Part shown: positions 1 through 11,579 of the stretch, piece by piece
How the letters are laid out: every line of letters starts with the position of its first letter
Numbering within the stretch: the stretch's first letter is position 1
DNA from: Ceratopteris richardii
Taxonomy: Eukaryota; Streptophyta; Polypodiopsida; Polypodiales; Pteridaceae
Direction: 5' to 3'
Assembly (NCBI GenBank): GCA_020310875.1
Contig: CM035439.1
Coordinates: 139,065,852 to 139,129,851, forward strand
DNA length: 64,000 nucleotides
Made by a program: the position numbers and the translations under genes
Notes under the pieces: model-generated
Database searches by the model: none
What the model was told of the DNA's origin: nothing
Seen by the model: the letters and a program-made list of their open reading frames with translations, nothing else

Positions 1-391
1 CTCATGTATATCTTGGTTGTGCAAGAAGCAGCCTATTGTGGCCACTTCTAGTTGTGAGGCTAAGTATAGAGCTGCTTTCATAGCGACTGTTGAGTGTGTG
101 TGGCTCAGATGCCTTATGGCTGATTTGGGTGTTGGTCAATCTTCTACCACCACCATCTTCACTGATAGTCAGAGTGCATTGGGAGTTGTGAGGAACCTTG
201 TGTTCGATGCTCGCACTAAGCACATTGAGGTGCCTTATCATTATGTCAAGGAGAGGTTCTCTATTGGGGAAATCAGCTTGGTATATGTGCCCACGTAGGA
301 AAACGTTGCAGACCTTTTCACGAAGGCTCTGCCTAGGGAGAAGTTTGAAGCTTTCCACAAAGCTTTAGGATTACTTCCTTTTGTGGAGTGA
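1..391 (+). pseudogene. Copia-E RNase H, 3' end of pol (left copy)
   Basis: This encodes the C-terminal RNase H of a Ty1/copia polyprotein, which degrades the RNA strand during reverse transcription. Visible copia hallmarks are SWLCKKQP, SSCEAKYRA, DSQSALGV, TKHIEVPYH and the closing ADLFTKALP. An in-frame TAG at 296-298 interrupts it; the right copy has CAG at 4685-4687, so this is a C-to-T nonsense change. The true stop is TGA at 389-391. The rest of pol lies upstream of the window. Confidence 0.9.
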
Positions 392-464
392 TTTCCACAT
401 AGCTTGGCACTTCCTTATACCTGAGTGCCAGCTCCTTGTTCACCGTATCACTCCCAGGGGGATT

Positions 465-695
465 TGTTGATATATTTAGGTAGTGATGTGTGTAAACACA
501 CTAGGACCACCGGGGTACTTTCTTCCCTCTTTAGGAGGTTTTTCTCCCTTGGCTTGTATATACATGTATTGCCCTAACGGGCTACTTATCTTTGTACATT
601 CTAGTGGTAATACATTCAATATTGTGTGTTGTGCTCCAAGCTTCTTCTTCTTCCTTGTGTTGTTTGCGTGCTTCCACAGACGTCTAACTCCAACA
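465..695 (+). repeat. Copia-E LTR, left copy (231 bp)
   Basis: It starts TGTTGATATA directly after a polypurine tract (CCCAGGGGGATTT, 452-464) and ends CTCCAACA, giving TGTTG/CAACA ends. A TATA-like TTGTATATACA lies near 555. The right boundary is inferred from the terminal inverted repeat alone, because no 5' LTR of this element is in the window to confirm it. Confidence 0.7.
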
Positions 696-1905
696 CGGAG
701 TATGTGGAATCTTCAAGTCATCTACTAAGTTATCTTCCAAGTCTATGTATTCTCATAGACACTCACCCAATGTTTGTAAGTGTTTCACATACAGCAAATT
801 TCTCAAGTTTCCATTAGTTAAGCCATCCAAGTATAATGATATTATCTTTTGTTGGGTGGGATTCTAAGCCATAGGACATCTTTCTACATATAGATTGAAT
901 TTTTGGCCTCCAATCTTACTAATTCATTGGCTGCCTGCTTGAAGTTGTGATTCATTGGATATGAGACTCATAAGGCCTTTGAGCCATGGGTGTTCCTTGA
1001 TATGGAACATTGAAAATGGTGAAGGAATGACAAAGATATGAGCAGTAGAAGTTGACTGTTATGAGTGACTATGACAGAGAGACCATAGATGAGAAGTATT
1101 GATCTATTGTATTAGAACACAATGTTATACAAGATCATTAGCATGATAATGAATGCCTAATGACAATGAGTAGTGTAGGCTATAATGTAAGCCTCACTCT
1201 CTTACAATGTGGCCAAGGAGAACTCAGAAATGGAGTCACATATCCCGTGATTTTTTTTAGACATCTTTTATAGATAGGATATTTGAATTTGAATTTGAAT
1301 CCTCCATTGGCTCTCACTAAAAGTGATCCTCTATTCTAGGAGATATTCTCTCAAGTAGAGTCGTGACTTTTCCAACTAACAAGTCCCACGAATTTAGTGG
1401 TAGTTACAAATAATCTTTGAAGCCAAAAAAATGACTTTTACAAATGGTAAAGATAAAAAGCTTCCTAGAAATGGTTTCCATGGAGCTTCAATTGTACATA
1501 AACTCTTAGCCCAATGTGTAGGCTTGGTATTTGCAACAACATATATTACTAGATTGTCTTTTTTTCTTTTACAAAAAATGTCTTTCCAACGTACATTCTT
1601 CTTCTACTTTAGGATAGTGAAGCACATTTCCCTCTTGGGAAATAGGAGAGCACTTGTAAAATAATACAAAAAGAATAACTAAGGGTTCAATAACCGCTTT
1701 GGCTAGAACTAACATTTTTGTTTTCTGTCAGAGACAAACTTAAAAATATATAAAAGAATGAAAAAATCCTAGGTATTACCTTTCTCACACTCACGGGGAA
1801 GCGATGACACAATTCACTCGGAGAGTTGCCAAATTCAAGAAGGATAGATGAAGGATGATTCTTGATACAAGCTTGCCACTAATCATTGGTATATATTGAG
1901 TGCAG
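696..1905. other. Non-coding DNA downstream of Copia-E LTR (left copy)
   Basis: About 1.2 kb of AT-rich sequence with no convincing ORF. Short ORFs here do not resemble known families. The region ends in a polypyrimidine-poor stretch and GAGTGCAG immediately before the ATG of the coiled-coil ORF, which could be a 3' splice site. Confidence 0.6.
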
Positions 1906-2140
1906 ATGGCATCCTCTAATTCCGAGGCTACACAAGAGGAAGAGATCCTTCTCTTCCCTTGGAATCAATCATGAAGGCAAGAGGTCATTGGTTTCTTGAT
2001 GATCAACCAGTGTCCGAGCTTCTCTTTATGGCTACCATTAAGATCATGGATAGGGATCACTACTTTCCTATCATGTCACAAGATTTCCAGACTATCATAC
2101 AAGGATTACCGTGCATGACAGATGTATGGAGAAGAGCAGG
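1906..2140 (+). pseudogene. 5' fragment of the coiled-coil ORF (left copy)
   Basis: This duplicates the start of the ORF at 6296. Beginning MASSNSEA, it loses one base near 1951 (CCTTCTC against CCTTGTTC in the full copy), so it is frameshifted, and it is cut off at 2140 where copia integrase begins. It cannot make the full product. Confidence 0.8.
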
Positions 2141-4780
2141 CTACTCAAAAATTACAGCTTGTACATAGTGAGGTTTGTGGTCCTATGCAGACCTCTTCTT
2201 TTGGAAATTATCTTTACTTCGTGGCTTTCATTGATGAATTTTCCAGGCATATATTGGTATATCCATTGAAAGCAAAGTCCAAAGTGATCATGTGCTTCAA
2301 ACCGTTCTTGGTTTTGGCTGACAATCTGTTAGCATGTAAAATGGGAACCCTCCGTTGTGATCGAGGGGGGGAATATATGTGTTCTGATTTTAATGCATTT
2401 CTGGGTGAACGTGGGATAAAACACCAGTGTATAGTGCCATATACACCTCAAGAAAATGGAGTTGCTGAACGGAAGAAGAGGTCACTCATGGAGATGGCGA
2501 GGTGTATGGTCAAGAGCCAAGCTTTACCACATAGTTTCTGGCTTGAACCTGTCATGTGTGCATCATATGTACTTAACAGGTGTCTCACTAAAGCACTGTA
2601 GTCCATCACTCCATATGAGGCTTGGCATTATTGCAAGCCATCTGTTGCTCATCTACATGTTTTTGGTTGTCTCGCATATGCATTAGTGCCTGAACAACAT
2701 CTCAAAATATTGGATGATAAAGCAGTTAAGTGTATTTTTGTTGGGTATAGCTCTGAAGTAAAGGATATCGTATGTATCATCCACGAACTAAATGCATTCT
2801 AGTTAGCCATGATGTTGCCTTTGTGGAAGATGCTATTCATCCATTACTTTCATGTACTAAGGAGACATATGTTAGCTCCAAAGACATGTATGATACTTTG
2901 GTGCCTCTTTTTACAGGTGGATAGTCTAGTGCTAGTCCTAATGGGGCAACTTCTCAACCTTTGCAGGTTTCATGTGATGATGCAGATCATTCCACTTCTA
3001 ATGCAAATTTACATGATGCACTTATTGGTGAGAGAGTTGATATTGAGCATGCAAAAACTATGCCAAAATGGCTGGTGCACACCTTGAGTGATAGCAAATT
3101 AGATACACCTCTATCATGTCATACTTGGTTAGGCTCTGAGAGTGCCTCCTTTCCATCAGATTGCTATGCTATGGCTGCCTCTAGTCTCTATGATGAAACG
3201 GAACCTGTTTCATTTGATGAAGTACAAAACTTTGAACATTGGATGGCTGCAATGCAATCTGAATATGATGCTATCATGAAAAATGGTACCTGGTCTTTAT
3301 GTGAGTTTCCTCCTCACAAGAAGGCCATTGTCACAAAATGGTTATACAAGATGAAGACTAAACCCGATGGAATAGTTGACAAGTATAAGACTAGGCTTGT
3401 TGCAAAGGGTTATGTGCAGGAAAGAGGCATTGATTTTGATGAAACCTTTGCTCCTACTTGTCGAATGACCACTGTTCATAGCATCTGTGCACTTGCACCT
3501 CATCATGGTTGCAATGTACATCAGTTGGACATTAAAACAACATTTCTAAATGGTGATTTGCATGAAGAAGTGTATGTTTTTGAGCCCCGTGGCTATGTGC
3601 AGAAAGGGCATGAAAACCAAGTGTGCAGGTTAAAGAAGGCATTATATGGTTTAAAGCAAGCACCATGTTCTTGGTATGAAAAGATACATGCCTATCTGAT
3701 TGCCCATGGTTTTGAGAACAGTCCAACTGAAAGCACCTTATATGCCAAGCGTGCTAATGATGTACTTCTGATCATTGTGGTTTATGTTGATGACATGCTG
3801 CTCAATGGTCCTCATGAGAAGCATATTGCTGATTTCAAGGCTGATTTAAATGCCTCATTTGAGATGTCTGATTTGGGGCATTTGCATCATTATTTGGGCA
3901 TTCAATCTGATTTGGGGCATTTCATCATTATTTGGGGCATTTGCATCATAATTTGGGGCACATTGATGGTGAAATGGCTTTGTGTCAAATGAAATATATT
4001 GATAGATTATTGGAGTGCTTTGGCCTTGAAGACTATAAACCTATTGCCACTCCTATGGAGACAGGTTTACAATTGAGTCTTCATGATGTTGAAGATGCAT
4101 TTGATGTTGTTCTCTATCAACAGGTTGCTGGATGCTTGATTTACCTATGCATTACTTGGCCAGATATTCAGTTTGTTGTCTCATAGATTTGGAAGTTTAT
4201 GAATTGCCCAAGAGTCAAGCATTCGCAGGTGCGCATCTTTTGCTACTTGAGCGGTACTCGGCTACTTGAGTTGTTTTATCGCAAGGGGGGATCACTACCA
4301 CCAGATTTGCATGATTTTTCTCACTCTAATTGGGTTGTTTGCTATGACACTCGTGTGTCCACTAGTGGCTTTTGCTTCATGCTTAGTAGCTCATGTATAT
4401 CTTGGTTGTGCAAGAAGCAGCCTATTGTGGTCACTTCTAGTTGTGAGGCTGAGTATAGAGCAGCTTTCATAGCGACTGCTGAGTGTGTGTGGCTTAGATG
4501 CCTTATGGCTGATTTGGGTGTTGGTCAATCTTCTGCCACCACCATCTTCACTGATAGTCAGAGTGCATTGGCAGTTGCGAGGAACCTTGTGTTCGATGCT
4601 CGCACTAAGCACATTGAGGTGGAGTATCATTATGTCAAGGAGAAGTTCTCTACTAGGGAAATCAGCTTGGTATATGTGCCCACGCAGGAGAACATTGCAG
4701 ACCTTTTCACGAAGGCTCTGCCTAGGGAGAAGTTTGAAGCTTTCTACAAAGCTTTAGGATTACTTCCTTTTGTGGAGTGA
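2141..4780 (+). pseudogene. Copia-E integrase-RT-RNase H (5'-truncated pol)
   Basis: This is the remnant of a Ty1/copia polyprotein lacking gag, protease and the start of integrase. Integrase is seen at 2150-2600 (DEFSRHI, CDRGGEY, YTPQENGVAER). The first catalytic Asp of the usual H-S-D-x-C-G-P motif is Glu here (HSEVCGP). A TAG at 2599-2601 and a frameshift near 2760 break it. RT follows at 3200-3960 with KWLYKMK, QLDIKTTFLNGDL and an intact YVDD near 3784. RNase H occupies 4200-4780 and ends ADLFTKALP before TGA. Local repeats at 3868-3960 cause a further frameshift. A polypurine tract and LTR follow, so this is the element's 3' half. Confidence 0.9.
3868..3960 (+). repeat. Local repeats of an RT segment
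   Basis: The motif ATTTGGGGCATTTGCATCAT and shortened versions of it recur three times in tandem within the RT coding region, around the usual SDLG-HHYLG motif. The extra copies shift the reading frame. Replication slippage is the simplest explanation. Confidence 0.75.
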
Positions 4781-4853
4781 TTTCCACATAGCTTGGCACT
4801 TCCTTATACCTGAGTGCGAGCTCCTTGTTCACCACATCACTCCCAGGGGGATT

Positions 4854-5084
4854 TGTTGATATATTTAGGTAGTGATGTGTGTAAACACACTAGGACCACC
4901 GGGGTACTTTCTTCCCTCTTTAGGAGGTTTTTTTCCCTTGGCTTGTATATACACCTATTGCCCTAACGGGCTACTTATCTTTGTACATTCTAGTGGTAAT
5001 ACATTCAATATTGTGTGTTGTGCTCCAAGCTTCTTCTTCTTCCTTGTGTTGTTTGCGTGCTTCCGCAGACGTCTAACTCCAACA
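4854..5084 (+). repeat. Copia-E LTR, right copy (231 bp)
   Basis: It matches the LTR at 465-695 closely and has the same polypurine tract (CCCAGGGGGATTT, 4841-4853). Both are 3' LTRs of the same duplicated element, not the two LTRs of one element: the intervening DNA is the duplication unit, and no PBS follows either of them. Confidence 0.75.
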
Positions 5085-6295
5085 CGGAGTATGTGGAATC
5101 TTCAATTCATTTACTAAGTTATCTTCCAAGTCTATGTATTCTCATAGACACTCACCCAATGTTTGTAAGTGTTTCACATACAACAAATTTTTCAAGTTTC
5201 CATTAGTTAAGCCATCCAAGTATAGTGATATTATCTTTTGTTGCGTGGGATTCTAAGCCATAGGACATCTTTCCACATATAGATTGAATCTTTTGGCCTC
5301 CAATTTTACTAATTCATTGGCTGCCTGCTTGAAGTTGTGATTCATTGGATATGAGACTCATAAGGCCTTTGAGCCATGGGTGGTCCTTGATATGGAACAT
5401 TGAAAATGGTGAAGGAATGAAAGAGATATGAGCAATAGAAGTTGACTGTTATGAGTGACTATGACAGAGAGACCATAGATGCGAAGTATTGATCTATTGT
5501 ATTAGAAAACAATCTTATACAAGATCATTAGCATGATAATCAATGCCTAATGACAATGAGTAGTGTAGGCTATAATGTAAGCCTCACTCTCTTACAATGT
5601 GGCCAAGGAGAACTCAGAAATGGAGTCACATATCCCGTGATTTGTTTTAGACATCTTTTATAGATAGGATATTTGAATTTGAATTTGAATCCTCCATTGG
5701 CTCTCACTAAAAGTGATCCTCTATTCTAGGAGATATTCTCTCAAGTAGAGTCGTGACTGTTCCAACTAACAAGTCCCACGAATTTAGTGGTAGTTACAAA
5801 TAATCTTTGAAGCCAAAAAAATGATTTTTACAAATGGTAAAGATAAAAAGCTTCCTAGAAATGGTTTCCATGGAGCTTCAATTGTACATAAACTCTTAGC
5901 CAAATGTGTAGGCTTGGTATTTGCACCAACATATATTACAAGATTGTCTTTTTTTCTTTTACAAAAAATGTCTTTCCAACGTACATTCTTCTTCTACTTT
6001 AGGATAGTGAAGCACATTTCCCTCTTGGGAAATAGGAGAGCACTTGTAAAATAATACAAAAAGAATAACTAAGGGTTCAATAACCGCTTCGGCTAGAACT
6101 AACATTTCTGTTTTTTTTCAGAGACAAACTTACAAATATATAAAAGTATGAAAAAATCCTAGGTATTACCTTTCTCACACCCACGGAGAAGGGAGGACAC
6201 AATTCACTCGGAGAGTTGCCAAATTCAAGAAGGATAGATGAAGGATGATTCTTGATACAAGCTTGCCACTAATTATTGGTATATATTGAGTGCAG
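5085..6295. other. Non-coding DNA between Copia-E LTR and coiled-coil ORF
   Basis: This is the right copy of 696-1905. No supported gene is seen. It contains homopolymer runs and ends GAGTGCAG just before ATG at 6296, a possible intron acceptor for the downstream ORF. Confidence 0.6.
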
Positions 6296-8884
6296 ATGGC
6301 ATCCTCTAATTCCGAGGCTACACAAGAGGAAGAGATCCTTGTTCTTCCCTTGGAATCAATCACGAAGGTAAGAGGTCATTGGTTTCTTGATGATCAACCA
6401 GTGTCCGAGCTTCTTTTTATGGCTACCATTAAGATCATGGATAGGGATCACTACTTTCCTATCATGTCACAAGATTTCCAGACTATCATACAAGGATTAC
6501 TGTGCATGACGGATGTATGGACAAGAGCAGGAATTGATGCATTCCTCAGACTTCCAATATACCTGCCTGATTTTCAAAGATGTACACAAGTGATGAATAC
6601 ACTAGAATCTGCATCTGATAAGCCATCAATCCTGGAAGCAAGAGTGCTTGACACTGTTGGTGCATGGAAAACAATCAGATTCACTCATGAGCTAATCAAC
6701 AGAGCTTTTCGATGGAGCCAAGATGGCGTAACTAATGTCATGATCCCAAAAAGCCAACGTTTTCTGAAATCAACCGAATAGATATCGAAGACTCGATTCA
6801 ATTGGGACACCACCATTTTTGTTTTCCAAGTATGCATAGATACACAGCACCTCAGAAAATTGTAGTGCAATTGCTTTCACATGCTATGAGGCAAGTGGGA
6901 AATCAAGTAAACATGACTCCATATATTCAGGACCGCCTATTCGAAGCGAAGAAGAAGTGGAGTCAGAAGAAATTTTTGAATGGAAGTTCGGCATTGACCT
7001 TACTCATTTATGAGGCACTTGAAATGAAGCATTGCTTATGCTTGATGCCAACTTCAACAGAGATCGCAAAATATGCAAAGTCAGTGACGGTTCCAAAGAA
7101 AAAGAAGACACTCATCTCCATCGAAGAAGTGGGAACTAGTTCGAAGAAACCCATGAGAGGGACTAAACGCATTAGAGAGGAAGAGGCTCAAGAGATGGGA
7201 CAATCAAAGAGGACCCATACATTGCCAAAGATCTCCTTGACACAGCAACCAATCACAAAAAGAGACCTCTCAGGAGCGCTAGAGGAGACACACATGTATA
7301 TGCAGGGGCAAGTGAACTTAAATGTTCAAGGCCATCAATACAGACAGGCAAGCCAAGGAAAGCAACAAAAGAATAGAGAACATACCCCCGAACAAACTGC
7401 CAGATACAAAGAACTGGGATTAGACAATTCGAGCTCTAATGAGGGATCGAGCCCTAAGAAAGACACATTAGACACTGACATAAGAACATAAACAAACAAT
7501 GAGGAATGGACTGAGATAAACCAGGTAGAGGTTACACCTGACAATCAACTGTCACAGGTACAGAACCAAGCAGAACCCACTGGACAAGACCACCTCATTC
7601 AATTAAATGACAAGTCAAAGATCAGCATAAAGGAAGCTCCAATCACACATAAAGATCCAGTGCCATCTGTCAAAGAAGAAGTACAAACATGCATGGACAA
7701 AGAAGAAAGTTTCGCACAAAATAAGGAACAAATTGTGATCGAAGTGTCTGACGATATGCCACAAGGAAAGATTGACCACAGGGAGGCTAAGCCACTGATA
7801 CAACTCCATATTCGGCAGCCCCATGATACTACGCTACATGTGGCACAGGGGAAAGATGTTACCATGGGTGAAGAACCTAGCATCCCTACCACATGGCTGA
7901 ATGTTGACGTTACTCAATTGAAGCTTGTTGTTAAGCAGATGATACAAACGGCCATGGATACGCAACAACAAATGATGGACATGGATGCAGATTACGAAAA
8001 GGCCATGCGCGAAAAGAATCAATTTCAAGTAATGAGTGAGCAACTGTCCGCACAACTCATCCAGGCCCAACAAGAGATTTCAACCAAGGAAACGGAGATA
8101 ATCGCAGTCAAAGAACAATGTAGTACATTGATGAAGCAGCATCATCAGCTCCACACACAATTGAAGGATTTACAAAGACAACAGGAAGCTAGTGAAGCAA
8201 ACAAAGAGAGGATGAAAGCTCGAAGCAATCTGCTTGAAACACAACTAAAAGTATATATGGAAGAAAATGATCTTACACAGCAGAAATAAAGAACTGATGA
8301 AGGCATTACTGTATGGCCAACCTATAGAAAAACAAGAGACTTCAGCTACTGACTAGAAGGAACTAAGAGATCAGATTGAAAAATACTCAGATGTGCTGAA
8401 ACAAGAGCAAACGCGAACAAAAGAATGGGAAGGCAGGTACATTAACGAAACCAATAAGCTCAAGAAACAGCTGAACACTGCCAATGGAAAACTTGCAGTG
8501 AGTTACAACAAAAATATGGATCAGGTAGTAGAGATTGGTAATGAATTGCTTGCAGCCAAAGAGGCACTCAGGGAAGCTATTCAAGAAGTTAAGGAAAAGA
8601 CTGAATGCCTTAAAAACGTGTGTACCTAAGTACCAACCTAGGGACTTGTGCAAAAAGAGACTATACCTCAATCCCCCTCAAGTGCATATAGTGGGGATTC
8701 ACGCTTTATTTATCAATCCGAGGAGTATCAAAACCTAGCCGAGTGTATGAAGACATGCATTCAAATGATGATCAATGCAAATGAGCTTCCCAAGAGTGCA
8801 AATAAGTCCAAGCCTATTTCAAACAAGTGTCAAGAATCTATGGAGATGCCACGATACTTGGAGCAGCAACCAACAGTAAATTGA
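6296..8884 (+). pseudogene. Unrecognised coiled-coil protein ORF, broken
   Basis: I do not recognise this family. Starting at ATG 6296, an ordered N-terminal region (to ~6780) continues after a frameshift into 6802-7490. This part includes a globular stretch rich in aromatic and hydrophobic residues and then a basic tract (VPKKKK) that could act as a nuclear signal. From ~7100 the product is Gln/Glu/Lys-rich and hydrophilic. From ~7910 to 8620 it is a long predicted coiled coil with heptad-like spacing of Leu, Ile, Met and Val. Breaks are a frameshift at 6781-6802, TAA at 7489, TAA plus frameshift near 8287, and further stops near 8350 and 8627. All pieces together would be ~860 residues. It could be a decayed host gene or an accessory ORF of an old retroelement. 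Confidence 0.5.
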
Positions 8885-8967
8885 GCTTTGCTCTCAGCTT
8901 CGAACTCCGAATATAGGGTCTTTTCACTCAATTTTGACACTTCTACATCAAGTTATGAGCAAAATAC

Positions 8968-9460
8968 TGAGTTGCGGGAATGACCTTCCTACACTTCAGC
9001 AGTTCCTACACTTCACACACACCTTAACTACAACAAACAAGCACTTTCATGGATAGACAACACTTCCAAACACTCTTTTCAAGAATCACACATACACACA
9101 AACTCACAAAGAAGAAGATACAGAAAAGAGAAGACACCAATTCGAAATTTTGTGTTGTTGATTCTCACAATGGCAAAAAGTCTTTACAAAGAGTCACAAA
9201 TTGACTTATATACATGCGCCCTAAAAATGGTCCTTTCACACAAGAGACCGGCACTTTATTCACTAAAAGGTTAATTTCCTACTAATTTACATGGGTAAGC
9301 TACTAATCTCCAAGGGTATGCATCTAGAGGACTCCTCTAGTGCATTTACATCGGAAAATATGTTACAAAATGGCTATGATACAAAATTAAAGTGTCCAAA
9401 TCGAAAAAATTTTGGGGCCCCTCTTTTTCTTTGCCTTTTGCTCTTCTTAGCTCTGCAACA
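8968..9460 (-). repeat. LTR of a minus-strand element (element F)
   Basis: On the minus strand the sequence begins TGTTGCAGAG directly after a polypurine tract (AGAGGGGGAGAG, complement of 9461-9473) and contains a TATA box (GTATATAAG, complement of about 9202-9213). This is the geometry of a 3' LTR with its internal region to the right. The left boundary (TGAGTTGCGG at 8968) is my best guess from TG/CA ends. The partner LTR is not in the window. Confidence 0.55.
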
Positions 9461-10084
9461 CTCTCCCCCTCTTTGTCTCTGTCGTCACTTGATAGGCTTT
9501 GCTTCTTGTCTAAGCTTTCTGAATACACGCACCCAATGGTCGAAGAAGCGACAAGGACTGTCAGACAATTGGTTATCTTATCCGAGGTATGTCCTTTGCT
9601 TCTGTTTTACCCTTGGTATTTCGTACATCACAAATCTGGGTTGTTGCATTCAGTCGGGCTGCCACGCACGCCATCAGTGGCTAAGAATGTGATATTCTTA
9701 GTCACTCTCTTCAACTTTTCAGCCTCTCCCCTTCTAACTTTTGGTCTTCTGATATGTCTTTGTCTTCAGACATCTGACACTATTGTATTGCTTTGAGCCT
9801 GTTTACTTTCTTTTCACCGCACGCTATCAGCGCGAGGATTATTACCTGCCAAGTATTGTCTTGCACTTCTTCATGGATACTTCCTGGCCCTGATCCGTCC
9901 TTCCCATGAAATGTCTTGGTTCTGATTGTTCTTTAATTCCATTCCTCAGGACCTAGGTGTTTGCAGTTGTTGCCTGATGAGGGCCCCTATGGGGCTTTGT
10001 GCAGAGATGGGTGTTGTGTGCCCCTGCGAGGCTTATTGCAGAGATATATCTTCAGATATAATCTTTTCAGTGAAGCTTCTTTCT
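9461..10084 (-). other. 3' internal edge of element F, cut by Gypsy-H
   Basis: Polypyrimidine sequence at 9461-9474 is the complement of a polypurine tract. The remaining ~600 bp has no ORF resembling known domains. It stops where the Gypsy-H LTR begins, so element F appears to have been the target into which Gypsy-H inserted. The other part would lie beyond the right window edge. Confidence 0.45.
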
Positions 10085-10699
10085 TGGTGTTGGAACTCAA
10101 GGTCAAGCACAAGCATGGAAGCACATCAGAAAGTGGACACACACAAGAAAAAGGAGCAAGTAGGGAGCTCCAATAAGTACATGTCAAATTTTTAGAAGAA
10201 TCCCCTACAAAAATAGTGATTTCCATCACTAAAAACCATTGTAAATACCATTTTCTATTTTTTTATAACTCCATTTTGTTCAAGCCGAGGAGTCTTCAAG
10301 CTTGAGGAGTATTAGAAGTATCATCCTACCAATTTTCATAATTTTTAAACTTCGTTTGAGCCTTCAAATAAGCCCTGGAACCTAATTTTTAACTAGGCCA
10401 GACACTAAGTCTGGACAGGACCAAAACTAGTCAAAAAACTATAAAAAGAGCTAGAGAGCTCATTCTTGAGGTTAGCTTGTTAGAGATTAGAGCTTTGTAA
10501 GAGAACTCTTTTGGCAATCGAAGCTTTCCATTGTTCCTCTCTTTGATCTTACCTTGCGCGTGTGTGTGTATGTGTGTGCATGCTTGTGTGCTTTCACTCA
10601 CGCACTTGTGCCTTCACTTGCTTGTGGTCTTCATACCGGTCCTCACATCTCCACGGATTGACAAGTAAAGGAGGTGGTGCTTACGCTTGAGCTACACCA
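10085..10699 (+). repeat. Gypsy-H 5' LTR (615 bp)
   Basis: The ends are TGGTGT...ACACCA, a perfect 6-bp inverted repeat, and the right end lies five bases before the PBS. It contains a TATA box at 10440 and a TG-rich microsatellite near 10560-10590. No second copy is present in the window, so the left border rests on the inverted repeat alone. Confidence 0.7.
10440..10448 (+). promoter_or_regulatory. TATA box in Gypsy-H 5' LTR
   Basis: TATAAAAAG lies ~355 bp into the LTR and ~260 bp before its end. This fits a U3/R boundary shortly downstream and a transcript running into the leader and gag. Confidence 0.6.
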
Positions 10700-10704
10700 A
10701 ATTT

Positions 10705-10721
10705 TGGCGCCGTTGCTGGGA
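10705..10721 (+). promoter_or_regulatory. Gypsy-H primer-binding site (tRNA-Asp type)
   Basis: TGGCGCCGTTGCTGGGA is complementary to the 3' end of plant tRNA-Asp (canonical PBS TGGCGCCGTTGCCGGGG) with one clear mismatch. It starts five bases after the LTR end, the usual spacing. Confidence 0.85.
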
Positions 10722-11579
10722 AGAGAGCTTCGAGGACGAGCGTTGTGATGGTAAGATCGTAGATTTGCGATGTTGGAAGGTAAAAAGACTGTCATTTTTG
10801 TTCATTTTCTGATTTTTCTTCTTCATCTTCATCATCATCACCATCTCCATCTTCTTCCATCTTCTTCTTCATAGAAATTTCTTGTTTTTTAGTGCATTTT
10901 CACCATTTTCATACCATCTTTCATGCATTATTATGCGAGAAGGAGCTAGGAAGTGCAAGAGAGAGCAAGCGCTTGTGTTTTTTTCATGATTTTCTGCACA
11001 TATGGAGCTCGGCATTGCTCGGCGATCAGAAATCTGAATTTCCCACCAAAAAACACGATTCTGTGATGAAAATCGCAATTTTGTGAAAAATTCAATTTTT
11101 TTTGAAAATCGTGATTCTCTATTTCCCGCCTAAAAGCTTTCTGAAAGAAACACGATTCTGTGGTCATTCTCAGAATCGTGATTTTCTAGTTGCACTCAAA
11201 ATTGCAATTCTCTAAATTTTTAAAAAACACGATTCTTTGGTTGTGCTCAGAATCGTGATTCTCTAAGTTTTTCAAAAAACACGATTCCCTGGATGTGCTC
11301 AAAATCGTGATTCTCACAAATCACGATTTTCAACTAAAAACACGATTGTGATCAAACACGATTCTCTATTGGCAATCGCGATTTTCAAAAAACACAATTT
11401 TCATACAAAGTCGCGATTTTCATGTCAAAAACACGACTCTGAGAAAACACGATTTTCGGTGGGCTCAAAATCGTGATCCCCAAAAAACACGATTCTCTGC
11501 TGGCAATCGCGATTCTCAAAAAACACGATTCTCTGTTGGCAATCGTGATTCTCAAAAACACGATTTTCATCCAAGGCAC
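10722..11579 (+). other. Gypsy-H leader: pyrimidine tract and scattered CACGATT motifs
   Basis: After the PBS there is a TTC/ATC-rich pyrimidine stretch (about 10800-10875). From ~11050 the words AACACGATTCT and AATCGTGATT alternate every 20-40 bp on one strand. They are approximate reverse complements of each other, so the RNA could form many short hairpins. No ORF is supported. Confidence 0.7.

Larger units (their letters stand above)
1..2140 (+). repeat. Left (partial) copy of a 4.39-kb tandem duplication
   Basis: This stretch matches 4390-6531 base for base with scattered substitutions and tiny indels. The offset is 4389 at the left end and 4391 at the right. It holds the end of Copia-E RNase H, its LTR, 1.2 kb of non-coding DNA and the first 235 bp of the coiled-coil ORF. 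The match stops abruptly after AGAGCAGG at 2140, where the next unit begins inside copia integrase. The left end lies outside the window, so the first unit may be complete upstream. Confidence 0.9.
2141..6531 (+). repeat. Complete 4391-bp unit of the tandem duplication
   Basis: The unit runs from copia integrase through RT, RNase H, LTR and non-coding DNA to codon ~79 of the coiled-coil ORF. Right after 6531 the ORF continues normally, whereas at 2140 the same ORF is joined to integrase. The 2140/2141 junction is therefore the duplication breakpoint and the 6531/6532 side is the ancestral arrangement. Unequal crossing-over or a replication-based duplication would both give this; I cannot tell which. 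Confidence 0.85.

Noticed and set aside
2..358. Antisense ORFs over RNase H (also 4391-4630)
   Set aside because: They are shadows of the copia RNase H reading frame on the other strand.
465..5084. The two Copia-E LTRs taken as the 5' and 3' LTR of one element
   Set aside because: The DNA after the left LTR lacks a PBS and gag and is instead duplicated flanking sequence; each LTR follows its own RNase H and polypurine tract.
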